Below, piece after piece: positions 7,311 to 14,998 of a stretch of 24,976 nt of DNA. The position numbers and the translations under genes are program-made. This DNA is from an uncultured bacterium. Lineage in GTDB: Bacteria > Pseudomonadota > Gammaproteobacteria > Burkholderiales > Burkholderiaceae_F. The notes beneath the pieces are model-generated. The model made no database searches, was not told the origin of the DNA, and saw nothing but the letters and a program-made list of their open reading frames with translations. The stretch lies in contig CAJMRV010000007.1 in the NCBI GenBank assembly GCA_905215795.1, positions 1-24,976 on the forward strand, written 5' to 3'. Position 1 is the stretch's first letter. Every line of letters begins with the position of its first letter.

Positions 7311-8058
7311 GGTGCTTGAGATCGTACAGCGCGGTGTATTTTCTGAAGGTGTATACCGAGTGCATGATTGAGGTGACGAATCCCCATCCCATGTCCAGAA
7401 AACCCAGTTGTATGAAGTAGCTTCTGAAGAAGCTGAAAAGGGTCTTTCCGATTACTTTTCCTAAAGAGCAGGATTGGTTTTGGTGCGATTTCGCCCATAA
7501 AAAGGCGTAGGTGTTGTTCTTGTCGAACCAGTGCGAAAAGTTGCGGTAGGTGTAATGGAGGGCTTTCCCCTTGATCAACTTTATTTCGACCTGCTTGTCG
7601 AAGACGAGCTTTTCGTGGACTTTTCCTTCCCAATGAGCCTCGTTCGTTCTGTACAGGCGAAGAATCGTGTCGGGGCCCATGTTTCCGAATTTCAGAGGAT
7701 GTCCGCACATCATGTTTGTTCGGTAGAACTTGAATGCGTAGGAGGCATGGGATTGGATTGCGGTTTTGATGTTCGTTGTCAAACGTTCGGATATGACTTC
7801 GTCCGAGTCAAGAAATAGCACCCATTCCGTATTGACCAGGGATTGAGCAAAATTTCTTTGGTCTGCAAAATCGCCTGGCCATTCACGTCTAACCCATTGT
7901 GCTTGAACTCCGTCGGCATAAGATTTGCTTTCATCTGTGCTTCCTGAGTCGACAACAAGAATCCTGCTTGATAGTTGTCGAGCGGCTTTCAAGGCTTTGC
8001 CGAAAACAGCTCCACCGTTTTTGTTGATGAATACGATGGTGAGGAGTTCGTTTGTCAT
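7300..8058 (-). CDS. Family 2 glycosyltransferase, WaaE/KdtX-like (LPS core)
   Basis: The 252-residue protein is a cytoplasmic, membrane-associated GT2 enzyme. It opens with LTIVFINKNGG, then VVDSGSTDES, the arginine-containing DQRNFAQ segment, and the metal-binding LFLDSDE motif. This layout matches the WaaE/KdtX subfamily, which adds glucose to the inner-core heptose of LPS. The acceptor here is inferred from family and from the adjacent GT9 gene. Its ATG overlaps the upstream GT9 stop as ATGA (4 bp), indicating an operon with translational coupling. Base composition is clearly more AT-rich than recN or fabI, a pattern common for LPS glycosyltransferases. Its 3' end overlaps recN by 11 bp tail to tail. 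Confidence 0.85.
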   Translation of the reverse strand: MTNELLTIVFINKNGGAVFGKALKAARQLSSRILVVDSGSTDESKSYADGVQAQWVRREWPGDFADQRNFAQSLVNTEWVLFLDSDEVISERLTTNIKTAIQSHASYAFKFYRTNMMCGHPLKFGNMGPDTILRLYRTNEAHWEGKVHEKLVFDKQVEIKLIKGKALHYTYRNFSHWFDKNNTYAFLWAKSHQNQSCSLGKVIGKTLFSFFRSYFIQLGFLDMGWGFVTSIMHSVYTFRKYTALYDLKHLND

Positions 8059-8999
8059 TTGTTTTTGGTGAGTTCAAGAATGGCTTTTCGGACTTCGTCC
8101 ACGCTGGGCCAACCTTCTTTGTCGCTTCCCAGTACGATGGCCTTCTCGTTCCAGGGGCGTGTGCGGGTAGGGTCGGTCACGCCCATGAGCGTGATCTGCG
8201 GTACGCCGACGGCAGCGGATACGTGACTGATGCCGGAATCGTTGGCGATGACGAATTGCGCCCTTTTGGTCAATGCTGCGTAGTTTCCGAGCGTTGTCGG
8301 AGGCAGGATCGTGGCGTCGGGACAGGCCTTTTGATTGAGTTCTTCCTCCCGTGGGGACGGGAAAACAATCGGTTCGATGCCAAGGCTCCTGAGAATTGGG
8401 CAGAGGGCGTTGAAATAAGGCCAGTGTTTGATTTTGCCGTGATGTAGGCCTCGAGCGACGGGTGCCAGAAGGGCGAACTTTTCGGGAATCGAATGTTTTT
8501 CAATGAGGTTGCGGGCGGCGGCCTCATGCCGGAGCATGAGTTCGAGTCCGAGTTCCTTCTGCGGTTCATCCCATGCGGGTGTGCCTCCCCAGGCCTTGAT
8601 GGCACCGTGGGCGAGTCGGAAGAATCGTTCCACTTCGTGCATCGGACCAGGTTCGGGCACTTTGTAGGATAAAAGGAGGCGTCGTCCGTCGGTGGGGAAG
8701 CCAGTGTTTCGGATGCCGCCGATGGCAAAGAGCATGGCCGAGCTGATGGAGTTTGGGAAGAGGAGTCCGAGAGGGTTCTTGCCGACGTAGTTCGCGAGGT
8801 AGCGGATACGGCTCATGTCCTCGCTCACGTGTCCCTCGATCGGATCGAAACGGTATCCCGTTCCGTCGAAGAGGTCTTCGGCCCAGCGTTTCCCGAGAAG
8901 ATGCGGCTTGTAGCCGCTCGCTTCGAGGAGGTGCAGGGCGGGGAGGGTCATGCAGCAATCGCCGACGTGGTTCGGCAGACGACAGAGTACTTCGGTCAT
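8055..8999 (-). CDS. Family 9 glycosyltransferase, LPS heptosyltransferase-like
   Basis: The 314-residue protein has the GT9 architecture of ADP-heptose:LPS heptosyltransferases. The N-terminus CRLPNHVGDCCMTLPAL matches the WaaC/WaaF acceptor-side motif, and the C-terminal donor site is IANDSGISHVSAAVGVPQ followed by LMGVTDPTRTRPW. It probably builds the inner core of LPS on the cytoplasmic face of the inner membrane. Whether it is HepI, HepII or another GT9 cannot be decided from sequence alone. The start at 8999 aligns with family N-termini; an ATG at 9038 would add 13 residues and lies inside an inverted repeat. It is divergent from msbA, which would flip the finished core-lipid A, and is coupled to the downstream GT2. 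Confidence 0.87.
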   Translation of the reverse strand: MTEVLCRLPNHVGDCCMTLPALHLLEASGYKPHLLGKRWAEDLFDGTGYRFDPIEGHVSEDMSRIRYLANYVGKNPLGLLFPNSISSAMLFAIGGIRNTGFPTDGRRLLLSYKVPEPGPMHEVERFFRLAHGAIKAWGGTPAWDEPQKELGLELMLRHEAAARNLIEKHSIPEKFALLAPVARGLHHGKIKHWPYFNALCPILRSLGIEPIVFPSPREEELNQKACPDATILPPTTLGNYAALTKRAQFVIANDSGISHVSAAVGVPQITLMGVTDPTRTRPWNEKAIVLGSDKEGWPSVDEVRKAILELTKNK

Positions 9000-9016
9000 T
9001 TGTCTTTTTATGTGAG

Positions 9017-9041
9017 AAAATGGGGTTGGTTCCCCCATTTT
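9017..9041. repeat. Inverted repeat in the divergent GT9/msbA intergenic region
   Basis: Perfect 9-bp arms AAAATGGGG (9017-9025) and CCCCATTTT (9033-9041) flank a 7-nt spacer. The 90-bp gap between the two divergent LPS genes holds little else. A TAAAAT on the minus strand (9037-9042) overlaps the right arm, so the dyad could be an operator or a 5' mRNA hairpin. Confidence 0.55.
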
Positions 9042-9089
9042 ATCCGTTCAGTCGGTATGATGGGCGGGCTTCCTACGGATAACCAGATC

Positions 9090-10886
9090 ATGTTGAAAAA
9101 ACTGCCCATTCTTCGCAATCCCGCCTTGATGCGGCTCTTCGGATATCTTCCTCCCTACAAGTGGACGATCGTCGCCGCGATGATCGCCATGCTCGTGAGC
9201 GGTGGCTCGTCTTCGCTCATTGCGCTCGTCCTCGGCCGTCTGACGGACATGGGCTTTCATGAACACAATCCCGACGCCGTCTGGTGGGCGCCGGCCGCGC
9301 TTGTTCTCATCACCATTCTTTACGGGGGCTCCCAATATCTGAGTCAGTTCTGGCTTGTTCGTGTGTCCCAGTCCGTACTGAAGGAAATCCGCATGGTGAT
9401 GTTCGATCGGGTTCTTCGCTGGCGTGAAGAAACGGTAAGCCAATATCGTGTCGGTCAGGTGCAGGCGAAGTTCATCAACGAGGCGTCGAACGCCTTGGGT
9501 GGAGCCGCCGCCACCTTGACGACGATCATTCGTGAGTCCGCCCAGGTCGTCGGGTTGATCGCCGTTCTTTTCTGGCACAACTGGCAGTTGAGCATCGTCA
9601 CCTTCCTGATCGCGCCGATGCTGGCCCTCGTGCTTCGGTGGACGAACAAGAAGATCAAGGGCTTCACGCATCGTCTCCAGAAGATGTTTGGCGTTCTCGT
9701 TGGCAACATCCAGGAGGCCTATCTGGGTGAACGCGTCGTCAAGATTTATGGCGGTCATGAATATGAAGTGGAGCGCTTTGCTGACGTCAATGAACAGCTT
9801 CGGGAACTCAATCTCAAGAGTCAGCAGGTGAACGCCGCCTCAACGCCGCTCACCCAGCTCATCACCATGGCGGGTGTCGCCGTCGTGGTCGTCGTGGCGC
9901 TTTTGCAGGCTCAGGCGGGCGAGCTCACGATTGGGGAGTTCACGACATTTCTGGCCGCCCTTCTTTTGCTTCAGTCGCCGATCAAGCGTCTGTCCTCTTT
10001 GAACGGAACGACGGCGGCGATGACGGCCGCCGCTGAAAGCCTCTTCACCTTCATCGACATGCCGGTAGAAGAGGACCCGGGCGACAAGGAACTGCCTCAT
10101 CCCGTCAAGGGCGAAGTCGTTTTCAAGGACGTCTGCTTGCAGTATCCGACGGCGAAGAAGATGGCTTTGAAGAACTTCAACTTGACGGTGAAGCCGGGCG
10201 AGGTCATCGCTCTCGTTGGCAGTTCGGGATCGGGGAAGACGTCGGTCATCAACCTCCTTCCGCATTTCTGGACGGCCACGTCGGGCGACATCACCATCGA
10301 CGGCGTTTCCATCAACGAGGTGACGCTTTCAAGCCTGAGGAAGAACATGGCGCTTGTCAGTCAGGACGTCGTGATTTTCGACGGCACGATTCGGGACAAC
10401 ATCGCCTATGGATGTCGTGACACGGCCACGGATGAGGAGATCCTCCGCGCGGTCGAGGCGGCTGCTTTGACGGATTTCGTCAAGGGGTTGCCTGACGGGC
10501 TTGACACCCAGGTGGGTGCTCAGGGCAATGCACTCTCCGGTGGGCAGCGTCAGCGCATTTCCATTGCGAGGGCTTTCCTCAAGGATGCACCGATCGTTCT
10601 TCTCGACGAGGCGACGAGTGCGCTTGACACCGAAAGTGAAAAACACGTTCAGGTTTCTCTGGACCGCTTGATGAAGGGACGCACGACCTTCGTCGTCGCA
10701 CACCGGCTCACCACCATCCAGCACGCCGACCGGATCGTCGTGATGAAGAACGGTGAGATCGTGGAGACGGGTGATCACGAGGAGCTCCTTGCGAAGAAGG
10801 GGGCCTACGAGCACCTTTACACGCTCCAGTTCTCGGATGTCCGACAGGACCACCACAACAAGCCTCACACGCCGGAGGAGGAATAG
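9090..10886 (+). CDS. msbA: Lipid A/LPS core flippase MsbA (ABC exporter)
   Basis: This 598-residue half-transporter fuses an ABC exporter membrane domain (residues about 20-320, six predicted helices including 24-50, 66-84, 150-182 and 255-275) to a C-terminal ATPase. ATPase motifs are Walker A GSSGSGKTS (377-385), Q-loop Gln425, signature LSGGQRQR (482-489), Walker B IVLLDE (502-507) and H-loop His538. It should work as a homodimer flipping lipid A-core across the inner membrane. Size matches MsbA (E. coli 582), and the divergent LPS glycosyltransferases support that role over a drug exporter. The start is uncertain: ATG 9090 has a weak GGAT site, and ATGs at 9057 and 9060 are also in frame. 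An intrinsic terminator follows. Confidence 0.9.
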   Translation: MLKKLPILRNPALMRLFGYLPPYKWTIVAAMIAMLVSGGSSSLIALVLGRLTDMGFHEHNPDAVWWAPAALVLITILYGGSQYLSQFWLVRVSQSVLKEIRMVMFDRVLRWREETVSQYRVGQVQAKFINEASNALGGAAATLTTIIRESAQVVGLIAVLFWHNWQLSIVTFLIAPMLALVLRWTNKKIKGFTHRLQKMFGVLVGNIQEAYLGERVVKIYGGHEYEVERFADVNEQLRELNLKSQQVNAASTPLTQLITMAGVAVVVVVALLQAQAGELTIGEFTTFLAALLLLQSPIKRLSSLNGTTAAMTAAAESLFTFIDMPVEEDPGDKELPHPVKGEVVFKDVCLQYPTAKKMALKNFNLTVKPGEVIALVGSSGSGKTSVINLLPHFWTATSGDITIDGVSINEVTLSSLRKNMALVSQDVVIFDGTIRDNIAYGCRDTATDEEILRAVEAAALTDFVKGLPDGLDTQVGAQGNALSGGQRQRISIARAFLKDAPIVLLDEATSALDTESEKHVQVSLDRLMKGRTTFVVAHRLTTIQHADRIVVMKNGEIVETGDHEELLAKKGAYEHLYTLQFSDVRQDHHNKPHTPEEE

Positions 10887-10899
10887 TCGGCGCCGTTCG

Positions 10900-10937
10900 G
10901 AGCCGATGGACCCTTTGCCATCGGCTCTTCTCTTTTC
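10900..10937 (+). terminator. Intrinsic terminator after msbA
   Basis: A perfect 10-bp stem (10900-10909 with 10918-10927) and 8-nt loop are followed by a U-rich tract (TTCTCTTTTCC). It ends the msbA transcript 14 nt past the stop, so sdaA should depend on read-through or a promoter not recognised here. Confidence 0.85.
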
Positions 10938-10961
10938 CAGCTTTTGGGGGACAACAGACTC

Positions 10962-12344
10962 ATGGCTATCAGTGTTTTCGATTTGTTCAAGGTCGGCATC
11001 GGACCATCCTCTTCTCACACCGTGGGGCCGATGCGGGCGGCGGACGCCTTCCTCGCCTTGTTGAAGAAGAAGGGCATCCTTGAGAAGGTGAAGGCCGTCA
11101 AGGTCGTCCTGATGGGGAGCCTCGCCGCCACGGGCAAGGGGCACGGGACGGACAAGGCCGTTCTCCTCGGATTGATGGGGGAGCGTCCCGAGACCATCGA
11201 TCCGGACATCGTTGACGTCTCCGTCGAGCGAATCGAAAGGACACATGAGCTCAAACTTGGTGGTGTCGTGACGGTGCCTTTCGACCCCGCCAAGGATATT
11301 TCCTTTGAACCGCAGATCGTGCCGCCGTTTCATACAAACGCCATGGATATCGAGGTGCATGGCGACGAGGGCGTGCTTTACAAGCGTCGTTATTACTCCG
11401 TCGGCGGTGGCTTCGTCGTTGCGGCGACCGAGGAGGACCCCGATGTCCCCGTGACGAAGAAGACCTATCGTGATGGCGAAGTAGAGCTGCCTTACCCGTT
11501 TAAGTCGGGCGATGAGCTCCTTGCCATGGCGAAGAAGCATAAAAAGAGCATCGTCGAAATGGTGCGGGCCAATGAGGAGGCCTTTTCGCCAGGGAAGGAC
11601 ATCGATGCGGAGCTCGACCACATCTGGGCGGTGATGCAGGCGTGCATCGACCGGGGTTTCCGGGAGTCTGAGCCGCTTGCGGGGCCCTTCAAGGTCGCGC
11701 GCCGCGCCAAACAGCTTCGTGAGGAGCTGTTGGCGGCGGGGGATGATCCGCTCGTTGTGCTTGATTGGGTGAACGCCTACGCCATCGCCGTGTCCGAAGA
11801 AAACGCCGCCGGAGGGCGCGTCGTGACCGCACCGACCAATGGAGCGGCCGGTATCGTTCCCGCCGTGATTGAGTACTATCTCAAGCATGTGCCTGGTGCC
11901 ACCCAGGGGTGTGTCAGGACCTTCCTTCTGACCGCCGGGGCAATCGGCATGCTCTTCAAGGAGAATGCCTCGATTTCCGGCGCTGAAGTGGGTTGTCAGG
12001 GTGAGGTTGGCGTGGCCTGTTCGATGGCCGCGGGCGGACTGGCTGCTGTGTTGGGCGGTACGCCCGAGCAGATCGAGAATGCCGCGGAAATCGGCATGGA
12101 GCACAATCTCGGGCTTACGTGTGATCCGGTGGCGGGTCAGGTCCAGATCCCCTGCATTGAAAGGAACGCCGTGGGGGCGGTAAAGGCGATCAACGCGGCC
12201 CGCATGGCTATGCGTGGGAATGGACAGCATTACATCAGCCTCGACAAGGTCATGAAGACCATGCTCGAGACGGGACGCGACATGCAGAGCAAATACAAGG
12301 AGACGAGTCTCGGCGGATTGGCCGTGAGTATCGTCGAATGCTGA
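10962..12344 (+). CDS. sdaA: L-serine ammonia-lyase (iron-sulfur dependent, single chain)
   Basis: This 460-residue cytoplasmic enzyme converts L-serine to pyruvate and ammonia using an oxygen-sensitive [4Fe-4S] cluster. The N-terminal beta domain carries GIGPSSSHTVGPMRAA (13-28). The C-terminal alpha domain carries TAPTNGAAGIVPAV (289-302), GAEVGCQGEVG and LTCDPVAGQVQIPCIERN. Cluster cysteines Cys345, Cys387 and Cys398, plus the C-terminal Cys460, have the same spacing as Cys343, 385, 396 and 458 of the Legionella enzyme. There the terminal cysteine folds back to ligate the fourth iron (tail-in-mouth), and the same is inferred here. ATG 10962 follows a GGGGGA site by 10 nt. The gene is flanked by terminators, so it is likely monocistronic. 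It supplies pyruvate from serine, fitting a low-oxygen amino-acid user. Confidence 0.96.
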   Translation: MAISVFDLFKVGIGPSSSHTVGPMRAADAFLALLKKKGILEKVKAVKVVLMGSLAATGKGHGTDKAVLLGLMGERPETIDPDIVDVSVERIERTHELKLGGVVTVPFDPAKDISFEPQIVPPFHTNAMDIEVHGDEGVLYKRRYYSVGGGFVVAATEEDPDVPVTKKTYRDGEVELPYPFKSGDELLAMAKKHKKSIVEMVRANEEAFSPGKDIDAELDHIWAVMQACIDRGFRESEPLAGPFKVARRAKQLREELLAAGDDPLVVLDWVNAYAIAVSEENAAGGRVVTAPTNGAAGIVPAVIEYYLKHVPGATQGCVRTFLLTAGAIGMLFKENASISGAEVGCQGEVGVACSMAAGGLAAVLGGTPEQIENAAEIGMEHNLGLTCDPVAGQVQIPCIERNAVGAVKAINAARMAMRGNGQHYISLDKVMKTMLETGRDMQSKYKETSLGGLAVSIVEC

Positions 12345-12365
12345 TTCCTTGATTGAAAGACAAAT

Positions 12366-12398
12366 CGGGGCGGTTCATAGCGAACCGCCCCGTTTTTT
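12366..12398 (+). terminator. Intrinsic terminator after sdaA
   Basis: A perfect 11-bp GC-rich stem (12366-12376 with 12382-12392) with a 5-nt loop is followed by six T residues (12393-12398). It may also help end the convergent rmlB transcript, though the opposite-strand U tract is weaker. Confidence 0.93.
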
Positions 12399-12424
12399 GA
12401 GGGAAAGCTTGGAGAGAAAGGCTG

Positions 12425-13408
12425 TCAGCCGAGTCGATGTAGGTACCAGCGGACGGTTTCCTCGAAGCCCTCGTCAAAGTGGACCTGTGGGCGCCAGCCG
12501 AGCTCCCGACGTATCTTGCCGGCATCGAGGCCGTAACGGCGGTCATGCCCCGGCCTGTCGGCGACATGGGCGATGAGGTCTTCGTATTTCCCGTTTTTTC
12601 GCGGCCGCAATCTGTCGAGTGTGGTGCAGAGCTTCCTGAGGAAGTCGAGGTTCGTCATCTCGTGATTGGCGCCGACGTTGTAGCTTTCACCCGGGATGCC
12701 GTTCTTCAGGACGGTTTCAATGGCCCGGCAGAAGTCATCGACGTGGATCCAATCGCGGACTTGTTCTCCGTCGCCGTAGACGGTGAGCGGCTTTTCTTTA
12801 AGGGCCTTGTAGATCATGAAAGGGAGGAGTTTTTCCGGGTACTGCCTCGGTCCGTAGTTGTTCGTGCAGCGGACCGTGACGACGGGCAGGCCGTAGGTCT
12901 TGAAGAAGGCGCGTCCGAGCTGGTCCGCCGCGGCCTTGCTCGCCGAGTAGGGACTGCTCGGTGCGAACGCCCGGGTTTCGTCGCTCGGCGGAATGTCCGT
13001 GGGGAGCGATCCGTAGACTTCGTCCGTCGAGATGTTGATGAAGCGGAAGTCGGCGGGAAGGCGTCCGAGGCGCCGTTGACAGATCGAGAGGAGGTTCGCG
13101 GTGCCCATGACGTTCGTCTGGACGAAGCGCAGGGGATCGGAGATCGATCGGTCGACGTGGCTTTCCGCTGCGAAGTGGACGACCACACGGGGACGGTGGC
13201 GCTCGAACAGTTCGTCGACGAGCAGGCTGTCGGCGACGTCCCCGTGCACGAAGACGAGGCGCGTATCGTCCTTGACGTCGGCGAGGTTGCCGAGGTCGCC
13301 CGCGTAGGTGAGTGCGTCGAGGACGACGACGGGCTCGTCGTGTTCCTGAAGGTGTCTGATGACGAAGTTCGAGCCGATGAAGCCGGCGGCGCCGGTGACG
13401 AGGAGCAT
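12425..13408 (-). CDS. rmlB: dTDP-glucose 4,6-dehydratase
   Basis: The 327-residue protein is an extended short-chain dehydrogenase that turns dTDP-glucose into dTDP-4-keto-6-deoxyglucose, the branch point to rhamnose and other deoxysugars of surface glycans. It has the NAD-binding TGAAGFIG (5-12), FAAESHVDRSI (79-89), the active-site Thr128-Asp129-Glu130 in NISTDEVYG, and Tyr154/Lys158 in YSASK. The substrate-binding CTNNYGPRQYPEKLLP segment follows. It is slightly shorter than the usual 350-360 residues. A GGAG site precedes the ATG at 13408. The other rml genes (A, C, D) are not in the window, so the gene stands alone between sdaA and the divergent rng. Confidence 0.94.
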   Translation of the reverse strand: MLLVTGAAGFIGSNFVIRHLQEHDEPVVVLDALTYAGDLGNLADVKDDTRLVFVHGDVADSLLVDELFERHRPRVVVHFAAESHVDRSISDPLRFVQTNVMGTANLLSICQRRLGRLPADFRFINISTDEVYGSLPTDIPPSDETRAFAPSSPYSASKAAADQLGRAFFKTYGLPVVTVRCTNNYGPRQYPEKLLPFMIYKALKEKPLTVYGDGEQVRDWIHVDDFCRAIETVLKNGIPGESYNVGANHEMTNLDFLRKLCTTLDRLRPRKNGKYEDLIAHVADRPGHDRRYGLDAGKIRRELGWRPQVHFDEGFEETVRWYLHRLG

Positions 13409-13461
13409 GGGATCTCCGGTGGAGGGAGGAAAAGGATGGGTGTCTTTGTGGGCAATCCTAC

Positions 13462-13467
13462 TACAAT
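13462..13467 (+). promoter_or_regulatory. Candidate -10 element of rng
   Basis: TACAAT lies 51 nt upstream of the GTG start, a good -10 match. No convincing -35 hexamer stands 16-18 nt upstream, so the call is tentative. Confidence 0.35.
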
Positions 13468-13477
13468 GTGGGGATCG

Positions 13478-13500
13478 GGGGCGGGACGAGGTCCCGCTCC
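13478..13500 (+). promoter_or_regulatory. 5' leader hairpin of rng
   Basis: A 10-bp stem with one G-U pair (13478-13487 with 13491-13500) closes a GAG triloop. It ends 7 nt before the GAGGA ribosome site at 13508-13512. In E. coli, RNase E acts on a structured 5' leader of its own mRNA; similar feedback on this RNase G mRNA is only inference. Confidence 0.5.
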
Positions 13501-13518
13501 ATTCATTGAGGATTCATC

Positions 13519-14961
13519 GTGGAAACCATCTTAATCAACGCGGGCGCCTTTGAAACGCGCGCCGCGGTGCTCATCGACGGCGTGCTCGAGGACTATCAGG
13601 TCGAACAGGTCAAGTCGCGCGGTCTGAGCGGAAACATCTACCTGGGCAAGGTCGTCCTTCCCGGGCTTCAGGGCGCCTTCGTCGACATCGGCCTCGAGAG
13701 GACGGCCTACCTTCATGTGAGTGCCGTCCGTCAACCCGACCCCCGCCATCCCAAGGCGATCGAGAACGTCGTCCATCAGGGTGACCGCATCCTCGTGCAG
13801 GTGATCAAGGATCCAATCGGCACGAAGGGGGCCCGCCTGAGCATGCTCATTTCGCTTCCGGGACGGCATCTCGTCATGCTTCCTTATGAAAAGCACGTCG
13901 GCGTCTCCCAGAAGATCGGGGACGAGGAGCTCCGTGAGTCGCTCCGCGCCATGGTCGCGGAGATGCGCTCGCCCGAGTACGAGGGCGGCTACATCGTCCG
14001 CACCTGCGCCGACGACGTCGACGAGGAGACGCTGAGGGCCGACATGGACTATCTCGAGCGCCTCTGGCGTGAAATCCGTTCGAAGGCCGCCGAAGGTGAT
14101 GCGCCGGCGCTCGTCTTCCAGGAGCTCTCCCTCGCGGAGCGCATGCTCCGCGACCGGGCGGGCAGGAGCACCGAGTTCGTCTGGGTCGACTCCAAGGAGG
14201 CCTACGCGGGACTCGTCTCGTTCACGGAGCGCTACATGCCGGGGCTCCGGCCGCTCCTCCGCCTCTACTCCGGAGGCGGGGCGCTCTTCTCGTTCTTCAA
14301 AATCGAGAACGACGTCGCCGACCTCATCAAGCGCAATGTCGCCCTGAAGAGCGGCGGCTACCTCGTCATCGACCAGACCGAGGCGATGACGACGATCGAC
14401 GTCAACACGGGCGGCTACGTCGGCAACCGTGATTTCGCGAGCACGGTCTTCAACACCAACCTCGAGGCGACCGAGGTGATCGCCCGGCAGATGCGCCTGC
14501 GCAATCTCGGCGGCATCGTCATGGTCGACTTCATCGACATGAAGTCGCTCGCTCATCGGAGGGCCGTCCTCGAAGCGTTGAGGAAGGCCGTTTCGGGCGA
14601 CCGAAACACCGTCACCGTGAGCGACTTCACCGAGCTCGGCCTCATTGAGATGACGAGGAAGCGCACGCGCGACTCCCTCTCCCACGTGCTTTGCGTGCCT
14701 TGTCCCCTCTGCCAGGGGCGGGGGATGATCCTGAGCGCGCGCTCCGTGGCGTACGAAATGATGCGGGAGTTGGCAAAATTGAAGAAGGAGGTGAAGGGGG
14801 CCCGCCGTTTCCGGGTGCGCGCCCACCCGAGCGTCGTCGAGCTTCTCGAGCATGAGGAGAGGGACGCCTTCGAGCTGCTCCAGACCTTCGTCGACGGAGG
14901 CGTGGAGCTCGAGGCGGACGACGCCCTGAGCCCGGAGCGATACGCCGTCGTGCTCGGTTGA
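13519..14961 (+). CDS. rng: Ribonuclease G
   Basis: This 480-residue endoribonuclease of the RNase E/G family processes 16S rRNA 5' ends and turns over mRNAs. The S1 RNA-binding region lies near residues 35-125 (GNIYLGKV, GAFVDIGLERTAYLH). Catalytic metal ligands are Asp294 in TTIDVNTGGYVG and Asp337 in VMVDFIDM. The Zn-link CPLC is at 395-398, which in RNase E joins subunits. There is no long C-terminal degradosome scaffold, so this is RNase G rather than RNase E. Translation starts at GTG 13519, preceded by GAGGA with 6-nt spacing. sbcB follows after 37 nt and is probably co-transcribed. Confidence 0.95.
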   Translation: METILINAGAFETRAAVLIDGVLEDYQVEQVKSRGLSGNIYLGKVVLPGLQGAFVDIGLERTAYLHVSAVRQPDPRHPKAIENVVHQGDRILVQVIKDPIGTKGARLSMLISLPGRHLVMLPYEKHVGVSQKIGDEELRESLRAMVAEMRSPEYEGGYIVRTCADDVDEETLRADMDYLERLWREIRSKAAEGDAPALVFQELSLAERMLRDRAGRSTEFVWVDSKEAYAGLVSFTERYMPGLRPLLRLYSGGGALFSFFKIENDVADLIKRNVALKSGGYLVIDQTEAMTTIDVNTGGYVGNRDFASTVFNTNLEATEVIARQMRLRNLGGIVMVDFIDMKSLAHRRAVLEALRKAVSGDRNTVTVSDFTELGLIEMTRKRTRDSLSHVLCVPCPLCQGRGMILSARSVAYEMMRELAKLKKEVKGARRFRVRAHPSVVELLEHEERDAFELLQTFVDGGVELEADDALSPERYAVVLG

Positions 14962-14998
14962 GCACGTCGGACAAAGATGAAAAGGACAAGGAGAAGTA

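Noticed and set aside
8829..9089. An N-terminally extended msbA product (87 more residues)
   Set aside because: The extension lies antisense to the GT9 gene and lacks a ribosome site; MsbA homologues start near the ATG at 9090.
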